Assembly: GCA_026705295.1 (NCBI GenBank)
Contig: JAPPBA010000011.1
Coordinates: 1-36,507 of the forward strand
DNA from: Candidatus Palauibacter australiensis
GTDB taxonomy: Bacteria; Gemmatimonadota; Gemmatimonadetes; Palauibacterales; Palauibacteraceae
Direction: 5' to 3'
DNA length: 36,507 nucleotides
Positions 27,160 to 35,721 of the stretch are shown here, one piece after another. The notes beneath the pieces are model-generated. The model searched no databases, was not told the DNA's origin, and was given only the letters and a program-made list of their open reading frames with translations. Positions within the stretch are counted from its first letter, which is position 1. Each line of letters opens with the position of its first letter. The position numbers and the translations under genes are program-made.

Positions 27160-27795
27160 CTACTTGGCGACGGCGGGGCCGGGTCGGCCGTTCTTGCCGT
27201 CGACCTCCGCTTCGCGCGCGACCACCAGGTCGATGAGCCCGTACTCCCGCGCTTCCTCGGGGGACATGAAGCGGTCGCGGTCGACATCCTCGGCGATCCG
27301 CTCGAGGTCCTGCCCGGTGTGATCGGCGAGAATCCGGTTCAGCCGCTCGCGGGCGTTGAGGATTTCCTTCGCCTGAATCTCGATGTCCGCCGCCGTCCCG
27401 TAGGAGCCGCCGGAAGGCTGGTGGATCATGATCCGCGCGTTCGGCAGCGAGCGCCGCCTGCCGGGCGTGCCGGCGGCGAGCAGGAACGCTCCCATCGACG
27501 CCGCCATCCCCATGCACATCGTCGCCACCGGAGCGTTCAGGAACTGCATCGTGTCGTAGATCGCGAGTCCCGCCTGGACGCTCCCCCCCGGCGAGTTGAT
27601 GTAGATGTGGATCTCCCGCTCCGGGTTGTCCGCCTCGAGGAAGAGCAACTGGGCGATCACCACGTTCGCCACATCGTCGTTGATCGGAGCCCCGAGGAAG
27701 ACGATCCGGTCCATGAGGAGACGCGAGAAGATGTCGTACGTGCGTTCCCCGCGGCTCGACCGTTCGATGACGTACGGTGCGAATATCGTGCTCAA
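27160..27795 (-). CDS. clpP: ClpP, serine peptidase of ClpXP
   Basis: 211 aa. Catalytic triad Ser100 (GMAASMGAF), His125 (IMIHQPSGG) and Asp174 (DVDRDRFMS). [19 protein letters not shown] is the substrate-binding strand. The TTG start at 27795 is supported by GAGGGA five bases upstream and an in-frame stop just before it; it gives [27 protein letters not shown], the expected N-terminus. Forms a 14-mer barrel with ClpX. It lies 30 nt after trigger factor and 36 nt before clpX. Confidence 0.97.
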   Translation of the reverse strand: MSTIFAPYVIERSSRGERTYDIFSRLLMDRIVFLGAPINDDVANVVIAQLLFLEADNPEREIHIYINSPGGSVQAGLAIYDTMQFLNAPVATMCMGMAASMGAFLLAAGTPGRRRSLPNARIMIHQPSGGSYGTAADIEIQAKEILNARERLNRILADHTGQDLERIAEDVDRDRFMSPEEAREYGLIDLVVAREAEVDGKNGRPGPAVAK

Positions 27796-27800
27796 ATCAG

Positions 27801-27806
27801 TCCCTC
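27801..27806 (-). promoter_or_regulatory. clpP ribosome-binding site
   Basis: GAGGGA on the minus strand, five bases before TTG 27795. With the in-frame TGA upstream it fixes the TTG as the clpP start. Confidence 0.6.
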
Positions 27807-27825
27807 ACGTGGTTAGCGAAGCCCA

Positions 27826-29097
27826 TCAATTCACGTCCGAGCCGTCGATCAGAAACCGGAACGCCTTGTCGATGGCAAAACGGCGGCGGAGCGGATCGAG
27901 CTGCTTCTCCTTCGCGAGCTCGCGGCGTATCTCCACCAGGCTCTTGCCCCTCGCCTTCCCCAGTTCCGACAGGCGCTCGTCGAATTCCTCGCTCGACAGG
28001 TCGAGCCCCTGATCCTCGATGAGTCGCTCGAGTACCAGGTCCCGCTTGATCTGACGCTCCACCTGGGGGGTCACCGACTTGCGGGCCTCCTCGACCCGTT
28101 CGGGATCCGCTCCCTCGGGGGCGTCGATCACCCGGTCAAGATAACGCGACGTGAGACTCGGCGGCACCTCGAACGCGTTGGCTTCGATCACCGCATCGAG
28201 AAGTTGTTCTCCGACTTCCTCCTCCGCCTGACGTTCACCCCGCGCCAGGAGTTCCTTTTCCACCGCTTCTCGAAGTTCCGCCAGCGTCCCGAAATTGCCG
28301 ATCTCGCTCGCGAACTCGTCCGTGAGGTCCGGAAGCTCGCTGGCACGGACATCGTCGAGGCGGATCTGCAGCGACCGGGTGGTGCCCGCAAGATCCTCGG
28401 ACCCGAAATCGTCCGGGTAGGAGACCGTGAACGTGCCTTCCTCGCCCGGCGTGAGCGTGAGGATCGCGTCTTCGACATCCGGAATCGCGTAGCCCGCGCC
28501 CAACTCGAACCGATACGGTTTCTCCGCGGCGCCGTCGCCTCCCTCTTGCTCCCTGATCGCCACGGCGACGACATCCCCGCTCCGCGGCGCCCGGTCCACG
28601 GGCTGGAGCACGGCGTTCTCCTTGCGGATGTTCTCGATGACCTCGTCGATGTCCGCATCCGCGACGGCCACCTCGCGCCGCTTCACCCGGAACCCTCCGG
28701 TCCGCGCAAGCTCGATCGCCGGCATCACCTCTACGTCGATGCGGAACGAGAGCCGCTCCCCGGGCTGGTAATCCAGCTCGCTCACGACGGGCTCCCCGAT
28801 TGTGGAGAGCTCGTGCCGCCGTACGGCGTCCCGAAACGCCCGGTTGACGAGCGCATCGACCGTCCGTTCGTCGATGAGGGGACCGTAGCGTTCCTCGACG
28901 ATCCGCACCGGAACCTTCCCCTTCCGGAACCCCTTGATGCGGGTCGTCTTCCGGAGTCTGGCGGCTTCCCGGCGCCGCGTCGCTGCCACCTGCGCGCGGT
29001 CCACCGACACGTCGAGACGGCGCAGGTAGTCGTTCTCCTGCTTGATCGCGACGTCGAACGGATCCGCCGCGGCGGCTTGTGAATCGGCTGCGCTCAA
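27826..29097 (-). CDS. tig: Trigger factor (ribosome-associated chaperone)
   Basis: 423 aa. The ribosome-binding signature GFRKGK (56-61) lies in the N-terminal domain. An FKBP-type PPIase domain follows (about 160-250, with SGDVVAVAIREQ and GYAIPDVEDAILTLTPGEEGTF), then a helical C-terminal chaperone cradle rich in Glu/Arg/Leu. Family role: binds the ribosomal exit tunnel at L23 and holds nascent chains. TTG at 29097 is the only usable start: an in-frame stop lies 12 codons upstream with no ATG or GTG between. No good Shine-Dalgarno is close. It is the first protein gene of tig-clpP-clpX-engB, downstream of tRNA-Leu. Confidence 0.95.
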   Translation of the reverse strand: MSAADSQAAAADPFDVAIKQENDYLRRLDVSVDRAQVAATRRREAARLRKTTRIKGFRKGKVPVRIVEERYGPLIDERTVDALVNRAFRDAVRRHELSTIGEPVVSELDYQPGERLSFRIDVEVMPAIELARTGGFRVKRREVAVADADIDEVIENIRKENAVLQPVDRAPRSGDVVAVAIREQEGGDGAAEKPYRFELGAGYAIPDVEDAILTLTPGEEGTFTVSYPDDFGSEDLAGTTRSLQIRLDDVRASELPDLTDEFASEIGNFGTLAELREAVEKELLARGERQAEEEVGEQLLDAVIEANAFEVPPSLTSRYLDRVIDAPEGADPERVEEARKSVTPQVERQIKRDLVLERLIEDQGLDLSSEEFDERLSELGKARGKSLVEIRRELAKEKQLDPLRRRFAIDKAFRFLIDGSDVN

Positions 29098-29123
29098 GGT
29101 CGGTTTGGCTCCCGCTCGTGTCT

Positions 29124-29156
29124 CCGCAGCGGATTACTGCGGCACCAACACTGGTG
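29124..29156 (-). other. Two tandem hairpins between tRNA-Leu and tig
   Basis: Stem CCGCAG/CTGCGG (29124-29129 with 29137-29142, 7-nt loop) and stem CACCA/TGGTG (29143-29147 with 29152-29156, 4-nt loop) abut each other. Reading on the minus strand, they come after the tRNA and 26 nt before the tig start. No T-tract. They may be processing, stabilising or attenuating structures in a shared tRNA-tig transcript. Confidence 0.45.
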
Positions 29157-29181
29157 TCTGCACGCGGTTAACGGCACGAAA

Positions 29182-29264
29182 TGCGAAAGGGGGGACTCGA
29201 ACCCCCACGGCCAAGGGCCACCAGCTCCTAAGGCTGGCGCGTCTGCCAATTCCGCCACTTTCGC
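29182..29264 (-). tRNA. tRNA-Leu (anticodon UAG)
   Basis: 83 nt. The acceptor stem GCGAAAG (from 29264) pairs with CTTTCGC (29189-29183), discriminator A at 29182. The anticodon stem CCAGC/GCTGG surrounds loop CTTAGGA with anticodon TAG at 29228-29230 (minus strand). A long variable arm (GGCCCTTGGCC region) marks a class II leucine tRNA. The T arm GGGGG-TTCGAGT-CCCCC is canonical. CCA is not encoded, so it must be added by CCA nucleotidyltransferase. It reads CUA and probably other CUN codons. Confidence 0.96.
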
Positions 29265-29325
29265 GCGAACCCGCCAGGTCGAACGCAGCGCCGGGATCGG
29301 CCGGGAATGTCGGCGCCGGCCGGAA

Positions 29326-29347
29326 CGGGGGCAAGCAGGAACCCCCG
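29326..29347 (-). terminator. GC hairpin downstream of htrA
   Basis: CGGGGG (29326-29331) and CCCCCG (29342-29347) with a 10-nt loop, 22 nt past the htrA stop in the direction of transcription and before tRNA-Leu. All six pairs are G-C, but there is no T-tract, so factor-independent termination is uncertain. Confidence 0.35.
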
Positions 29348-29368
29348 CCCCGCCCGGTACTTCGCTGG

Positions 29369-30967
29369 TCAGCGTTCCGGGATCACGACGCTCCGGAAAG
29401 CGTTCTGTCGACGCCCGTCGGGCAGCAGAATATCGAGTTGCACGCTCAGCGCATCGCCGGGCCCCAACCCGGAGATGATGCGCTCGTAGTCGGCCCGCCC
29501 TTGAATCTCCTCGCCGTTGATGTCGACGATGAGCGTCCCCTCGGGAAGGCGCAGCCGCCCCACCGCGCCCCTCCGATCTCCGCCGACGATCACGACACCC
29601 TTGAACCCGGGGTCGATCCTGTATCGCGCATGTTCACGGGCTTCGACTTCTGCGTCATCCTCTACCGCGAGACCGAGGGCATCGCCGGTCGCCTCGGTCG
29701 GCTCGGAGCGTGCCGCGACCGGTGGCGGCGAGTCGTCGTCCGCCGAGATGAGGCGGACGCGCGCCCGGTCTCGCTCAAGCGTGGAGCGGCGCACGACGTC
29801 CAGTTCCACCGTCTCCCCCGGCTCGAAGGCGCGGATCCGCCGCTGCAGTTCCGAAACACCTGAGACGGGCTCCCCCGCCACGCCGACGATGACATCGCCA
29901 CCTTCGAGTCCGGCCAGCAGGGCGGGACTGTCGTCGAAGGAGAAGGTTTGGATCTTCGCGCCCTCGACGCGCTCCAGGCCGTAGAAGGCGGCATCCGCGG
30001 CGTCGACGTCGGTAATCGAGACGCCGATGAGCGCCCGCCGCACCTCCCCGAACTCGATCAGGTCGTCGACGACCTCGCGGGCGAGTTCGATCGGGACCGC
30101 GAAGCCGTACCCCTGGTAGCTGCCCGTCGTCGACAGGATCGCCGTGTTGATGCCGATCACCTCCCCCGCCGCATTCACCAGCGGCCCGCCCGAGTTGCCC
30201 CGGTTGATGACCGCATCCGTCTGGATGAAGTCCTCGATCGCGAGCGGGTTGCGGTTCCGGAGGATGGAGATGTTGCGCCCCTTGGCGGAGACGATCCCCG
30301 CGGTCACGGATGAGAGCAGCGGTCCCGGTGCCGTCCGGAAGCCGGGACTCCCGATGGCGAGCACCCACTCGCCGACGGCGGTCGCGTCGCTGGAGCCGAT
30401 GGGAAGGACGGCGATGTCGTCCACCTCGAGCCTGAGCAGCGCCACGTCGGTCTGCGGATCGCGCCCCACGAGTTCCACGTTGTCGAAGAGCCGTCCGTCG
30501 TGAAGCTCGACGTCGATGCGCTCCGCGCCCGCGACCACGTGGTTATTCGTGACCACATAGCCGGCCTCCGAGACGATGAAGCCGGATCCGCTCCACTCGA
30601 CGGTCTGTGGCCGCCGCTCCTCCTCGCGGTTCCGGGCGGAATCGGGCGGGAACTCGAATCCCGGCGGGAACTCGAACCCGGGCGGCGGTTCGAAGCCCGG
30701 CGGGAACGGGGAGGCGGTCTCCCGCTCCGCCGTCAGGTAGATCGTCACGACCGCGGGAGCCACGCGCTCCGTCACGTCGGCGAAGCCGTTCGCCATCGTC
30801 ATCCCGGCGCTCGCGGGGGCCCCGATCACCCACCCCGGGTCCCGGTTGCCGTCCGCCGCGATCGAAACCGGGGTCAGGTCCAGCACCGAAGCCAGCCCCA
30901 CGCCGAACGCGAACGCGATCGTCGTCGCGATCAGCAGATTCAGTCGAGTACGCAGCGAATCGCTCAT
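29369..30967 (-). CDS. HtrA/DegP-family periplasmic serine protease
   Basis: 532 aa. An N-terminal membrane anchor or signal (about 9-30, LNLLIATTIAFAFGVGLASVL) precedes a low-complexity PPGF repeat (89-108). The trypsin-like domain follows with triad His143 (TNNHVVAG), Asp174 (DPQTDVALLRL) and Ser259 (INRGNSGGPLV). A first PDZ domain (about 310-405, with SFDDSPALLAGLEGGDVIVGV) and a shorter second PDZ-like segment (about 440-525, with LPEGTLIVDINGEEI) follow. Family role: envelope protease/chaperone for misfolded proteins. The ATG at 30967 follows a purine-rich leader. It is downstream of dnaK but has its own promoter, consistent with stress control. DegP, DegQ or DegS cannot be separated from the sequence. 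Confidence 0.92.
   Translation of the reverse strand: MSDSLRTRLNLLIATTIAFAFGVGLASVLDLTPVSIAADGNRDPGWVIGAPASAGMTMANGFADVTERVAPAVVTIYLTAERETASPFPPGFEPPPGFEFPPGFEFPPDSARNREEERRPQTVEWSGSGFIVSEAGYVVTNNHVVAGAERIDVELHDGRLFDNVELVGRDPQTDVALLRLEVDDIAVLPIGSSDATAVGEWVLAIGSPGFRTAPGPLLSSVTAGIVSAKGRNISILRNRNPLAIEDFIQTDAVINRGNSGGPLVNAAGEVIGINTAILSTTGSYQGYGFAVPIELAREVVDDLIEFGEVRRALIGVSITDVDAADAAFYGLERVEGAKIQTFSFDDSPALLAGLEGGDVIVGVAGEPVSGVSELQRRIRAFEPGETVELDVVRRSTLERDRARVRLISADDDSPPPVAARSEPTEATGDALGLAVEDDAEVEAREHARYRIDPGFKGVVIVGGDRRGAVGRLRLPEGTLIVDINGEEIQGRADYERIISGLGPGDALSVQLDILLPDGRRQNAFRSVVIPER
30644..30709 (-). repeat. 18-bp coding tandem repeat in htrA
   Basis: Three full 18-bp units (30644-30661, 30662-30679, 30680-30697) and a partial fourth encode PPGFEF / PPGFEP, residues about 89-108, between membrane anchor and protease domain. 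Units differ at a few bases. In-frame unit gain or loss would change linker length without breaking the frame. Confidence 0.75.
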
Positions 30968-31003
30968 CTCTCTATCTCCCTCTCACCGGCCGCGACTCCA
31001 CGG

Positions 31004-31032
31004 CCGAAGTGCGAATATAGCAGACCGAAGTG
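31004..31032 (-). promoter_or_regulatory. Candidate htrA promoter with direct repeats flanking the -10
   Basis: On the minus strand an extended -10, TGCTATATT, is seen (core 31014-31019), about 47 bp before the htrA ATG and conspicuously AT-rich for this DNA. Two copies of CACTTCGG flank it (31025-31032 and 31004-31011), starts 21 bp apart, two helical turns. A TTGGAG lies 19 bp upstream of the -10, at the long end for a -35; an extended -10 can tolerate a poor -35. The repeats may be an operator. Confidence 0.5.
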
Positions 31033-31113
31033 GCGTTTCTCCAACTACCGCTCCAAGGACGGCGACCGGACCGGGTCCGTCACCCCCGAAACGCCGAACC
31101 ATGAGATGAACGG

Positions 31114-31158
31114 CGCGCGACCCGGGGTTGCCCGTGGGGCGGGCTCCCGGGCCGCGCG
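31114..31158 (-). terminator. Long GC hairpin downstream of dnaK
   Basis: Arms 31114-31126 and 31146-31158 pair over 13 positions with a single G-U, around a 19-nt loop that can itself pair (GCCC/GGGC). It begins 22 nt after the dnaK stop. No T-tract follows, so it may terminate with help or protect the dnaK 3' end. It separates dnaK from the htrA promoter. Confidence 0.5.
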
Positions 31159-31180
31159 GTGAGACGTTGCCGGCGGAGGG

Positions 31181-33127
<1,947 letters not shown>

Positions 33128-33288
33128 TGGTTTTCCTTGGCTTTTGCTTGTCCGCTGTTTCCGCTGGTTCCGTCCCAGGTCCCAATCGCAGGGCGCCGCC
33201 TCCTTCCGGCGCGCCCGCGAACGAAGAAACACGTTGCAATCGCCGTGCCGCGCCGGGGGCCGCCTGTGCGCCGCCTTTTCCGACAAAA

Positions 33289-33334
33289 TGGCACTCGGGG
33301 GCGCCACGCTCCGGCGCGGAGTGCCAAAGTGGCA
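33289..33334. promoter_or_regulatory. CIRCE-like inverted repeat between dnaK and nupC
   Basis: TGGCACTC (33289-33296) and GAGTGCCA (33319-33326) are perfect inverted arms separated by 22 nt. With flanking bases the minus-strand left arm reads TTGGCACTC, 8 of 9 matches to the CIRCE half-site TTAGCACTC; the other arm matches 7 of 9. True CIRCE has a 9-nt spacer. The spacer itself holds GCGCC/GGCGC, and the right arm also forms TGCCA-AAG-TGGCA (33322-33334). HrcA control of dnaK is possible but unproven. The rest of the 296-nt gap (33128-33423) shows no convincing promoter boxes. Confidence 0.45.
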
Positions 33335-33423
33335 TGAAAAGGGGCGGGGTTGTGGCGCGGAAGACGGGACGGGGTATGTTCCCCGGGCTCCCGTCGCCCC
33401 GAACCCTCAGCCGGAGTGCGCCG

Positions 33424-34875
33424 ATGTCCCAGCGTCGCGACCCACCACGCTCCGCAGCCGCGGCGCCCTCCGCGATGCCGCGGGAGGGGCGGCTGCTCCT
33501 CACCGTGGTCGCCGTGCTGGGTGTCGGCCTGGCCGCGGGCGCGGCGCCGCTGGCGGCGCAGGGGCTCGAGGGAGTGGGGGGCGCGATCGACGAACCGTTC
33601 TTCTCCCGCCTGGCGCGGGGCCTGCTCGGGATCGCCTTCCTGCTCACGACGGTGTGGCTCTGCTCGGCCCACCGGAAGTCGATCTCGTGGCCGCTCGTCG
33701 CGAAGGGGCTCGGGCTTCAGATCGCCTTCGCGCTCCTCGTTCTCAAGACGGGGATCGGTCACACCTTCTTCAGCGCCGTCAACGACATCTTCGTCGCGCT
33801 CATCGGATACACGAACGCCGGATCCCGCTTCGTGTTCGGGTCGCTCGTGGACTACGGGACTCCGGTCGACGGGGGCGGGGGCGGTGTGGTGAACATCGGC
33901 GCGAATTTCGCCTTCAGCGTCCTGCCCACGATCATCTTCTTCTCCTCTCTCATGGCCCTCGCCTATCACCTGGGGTTCATGCAGCGCGTGGTGCGGGGCG
34001 TCGCGTGGGCGATGCAGCGTACCCTCGGGACGAGCGGCGCGGAGACGACCTCGGCCGCCGGCAACATCTTCGTCGGCCAGACGGAGGCGCCGCTCCTCAT
34101 CCGGCCCTTCGTGGACCGGATGACGATGTCCGAACTCAACACCGTGATGACGGGGGGCTTCGCGACTGTGGCGGGCGGCGCGCTGGCCGCGTACGTCGCG
34201 ATCCTCGTGGGGGTGTTCCCGGGGATCGCGGGGCACCTCCTGGCGGCGAGCATCATGGCGGCGCCGGCGGGGGTCGTTGTGAGCAAGATGCTGATGCCCG
34301 AGACGGACGAACCCGAGACGCGCGGCACGCTGGACATCGACCCGCCGCAGGCGCACGCGAACGTGATCGACGCGGCGGCCGGAGGGGCCGGAGACGGGCT
34401 GAAGCTGGCCCTGAACGTGGGGGCCATGCTCCTCGCCTTCCTCGCCATCATCGCCTTGGGGAACGGCATCATCGGCTGGGTGACGGGGTTGTTCGGCGTG
34501 GAGGGAATCACGCTCGAGCGGATCTTCGGCTGGGTCTTCGCGCCGGTCGCCTGGCTCATCGGCGTGCCGTGGGCCGACGCGGTCGACGTCGGGACGTTGT
34601 TCGGCGTGAAGATGGTCGCGAACGAGTTCCTCGCCTTCACGAATCTCGGCGCCGGGCTCGCCGGCGACCTTCAGCTCTCGAACAAGTCGCTCATCATGTG
34701 CACCTACGCGCTGACCGGATTCGCGAACTTCAGCTCGATCGCGATCCAGATCGGGGGCATCGGAGGGATCGCCCCCGGCCGCCGCGAGGACCTGTCGAAG
34801 CTCGGCCTGCGGGCGATGCTCGGCGGGACGGTCGCGACCTGGATGACTGCGACGCTGGCCGGAGTCCTCGCGTGA
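33424..34875 (+). CDS. nupC: NupC-family concentrative nucleoside transporter
   Basis: 483 aa from ATG 33424; an ATG at 33475 is possible. The CNT signature region is clear: GQTEAPLLIRPFVDRMT, NEFLAFTNLGAG and LIMCTYALTGFANFSSIAIQIGGIGG. About 8-9 hydrophobic segments plus re-entrant motifs are visible. Family role: Na+ or H+ driven nucleoside import at the inner membrane. The first 45 residues hold an extra hydrophobic stretch LLLTVVAVLGVGLAAGAAPLAAQG that looks like a cleavable signal peptide, unusual for this family. The stop overlaps the PNP start (GTGA). Confidence 0.92.
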   Translation: MSQRRDPPRSAAAAPSAMPREGRLLLTVVAVLGVGLAAGAAPLAAQGLEGVGGAIDEPFFSRLARGLLGIAFLLTTVWLCSAHRKSISWPLVAKGLGLQIAFALLVLKTGIGHTFFSAVNDIFVALIGYTNAGSRFVFGSLVDYGTPVDGGGGGVVNIGANFAFSVLPTIIFFSSLMALAYHLGFMQRVVRGVAWAMQRTLGTSGAETTSAAGNIFVGQTEAPLLIRPFVDRMTMSELNTVMTGGFATVAGGALAAYVAILVGVFPGIAGHLLAASIMAAPAGVVVSKMLMPETDEPETRGTLDIDPPQAHANVIDAAAGGAGDGLKLALNVGAMLLAFLAIIALGNGIIGWVTGLFGVEGITLERIFGWVFAPVAWLIGVPWADAVDVGTLFGVKMVANEFLAFTNLGAGLAGDLQLSNKSLIMCTYALTGFANFSSIAIQIGGIGGIAPGRREDLSKLGLRAMLGGTVATWMTATLAGVLA

Positions 34876-35717
34876 CGCGTGCCTCGGACATCCGGGCCGC
34901 CGTCGAGGCGGCGGCCGCGGCACTGCGAGCCCGCATCGGGGACCGGCTGGACGGCGCCGTACCGGACGTCGCGATCACGATGGGTTCGGGACTCGGCGGG
35001 CTCGGGGAGGAGATCGAGGATCCGGTGCGGGTGCCCTACGAGGATCTCCCCGGCTGGCCGCGCCCCACGGTCATCGGGCACGCCGGCCACGCGCTCGTCG
35101 GAACACTCGCCGGCCGGCCCGTGCTCGGCCTGAGCGGACGCGTCCACCTCTACGAGGGCGGCCCGCCGGACCGCGTCGTCTTCTACGTGCGCGTCGCGGC
35201 GGCGCTGGGCATCCCCGTCCTCTTCCTCTCGAACGCGGCGGGAGCGATCCGGGAGGGCTGGCACCCCGGCGAACTGATGCTGATCGCCGACCACCTGAAC
35301 CTGACCGGCACGAGCCCGCTCTTTGGTCCGGTGGTGGGTACGGAGAATCGCTTCCCCGACCTGACGTTCGCCCATGACCCGAGACTGCGGGCGATCGTCC
35401 GCGAAACCGCCTCCGACCTGGGCCAGGCGCTCCACGAGGGCGTCTACGCGGCGATGCACGGCCCCGCCTTCGAGACCCCGGCCGAGATCCGCATGCTGCG
35501 GGCGCTCGGCGCCGACGCCGTCGGCATGTCCACCGTGCCCGAGGTCATCGCGGCCCGCGCCCTCGGCATCCGGTGCGTCGCCGTCTCCTGCCTCACGAAT
35601 TACGCGGCGGGAGTCCTCGACGAACCGCTGAATCACGAGGAAGTCCTGGAGACGACAAGACTCGCCCAGGCCGACTTCCAGCGCCTCGTCGCCGAGTCGG
35701 TCCGCCGCTTCCCGTAG
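34872..35717 (+). CDS. punA: Purine nucleoside phosphorylase
   Basis: 281 aa, the trimeric (mammalian-like) PNP family. Phosphate-binding GSGLGGLGEEIE, GHAGHALVGTL, GRVHLYEGG, NAAGAI, the purine-site MHGPAFETPAEIRMLRALGA, VGMSTVPEVIAARALGI and SCLTNYAAG are all present. Reaction: purine nucleoside plus phosphate to base plus ribose-1-phosphate. The GTG start overlaps the transporter stop (GTGA), so import and phosphorolysis are translationally coupled. MTA phosphorylase is a relative; the SCLTN (Asn) motif favours PNP. Confidence 0.92.
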   Translation: MTRASDIRAAVEAAAAALRARIGDRLDGAVPDVAITMGSGLGGLGEEIEDPVRVPYEDLPGWPRPTVIGHAGHALVGTLAGRPVLGLSGRVHLYEGGPPDRVVFYVRVAAALGIPVLFLSNAAGAIREGWHPGELMLIADHLNLTGTSPLFGPVVGTENRFPDLTFAHDPRLRAIVRETASDLGQALHEGVYAAMHGPAFETPAEIRMLRALGADAVGMSTVPEVIAARALGIRCVAVSCLTNYAAGVLDEPLNHEEVLETTRLAQADFQRLVAESVRRFP

Positions 35718-35721
35718 TTTC

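Noticed and set aside
33128-33307. N-terminal extension of DnaK upstream of 33127
   Set aside because: The extra 60 residues are not conserved in DnaK, and the ATG at 33127 has a ribosome-binding site and gives the canonical N-terminus.
33350-33380. TTGTGG ... TATGTT as a nupC promoter
   Set aside because: Spacing is 19 bp and both boxes are weak matches. TATGTT sits inside a GGGG-TATGTT-CCCC symmetry, so it may be something else.
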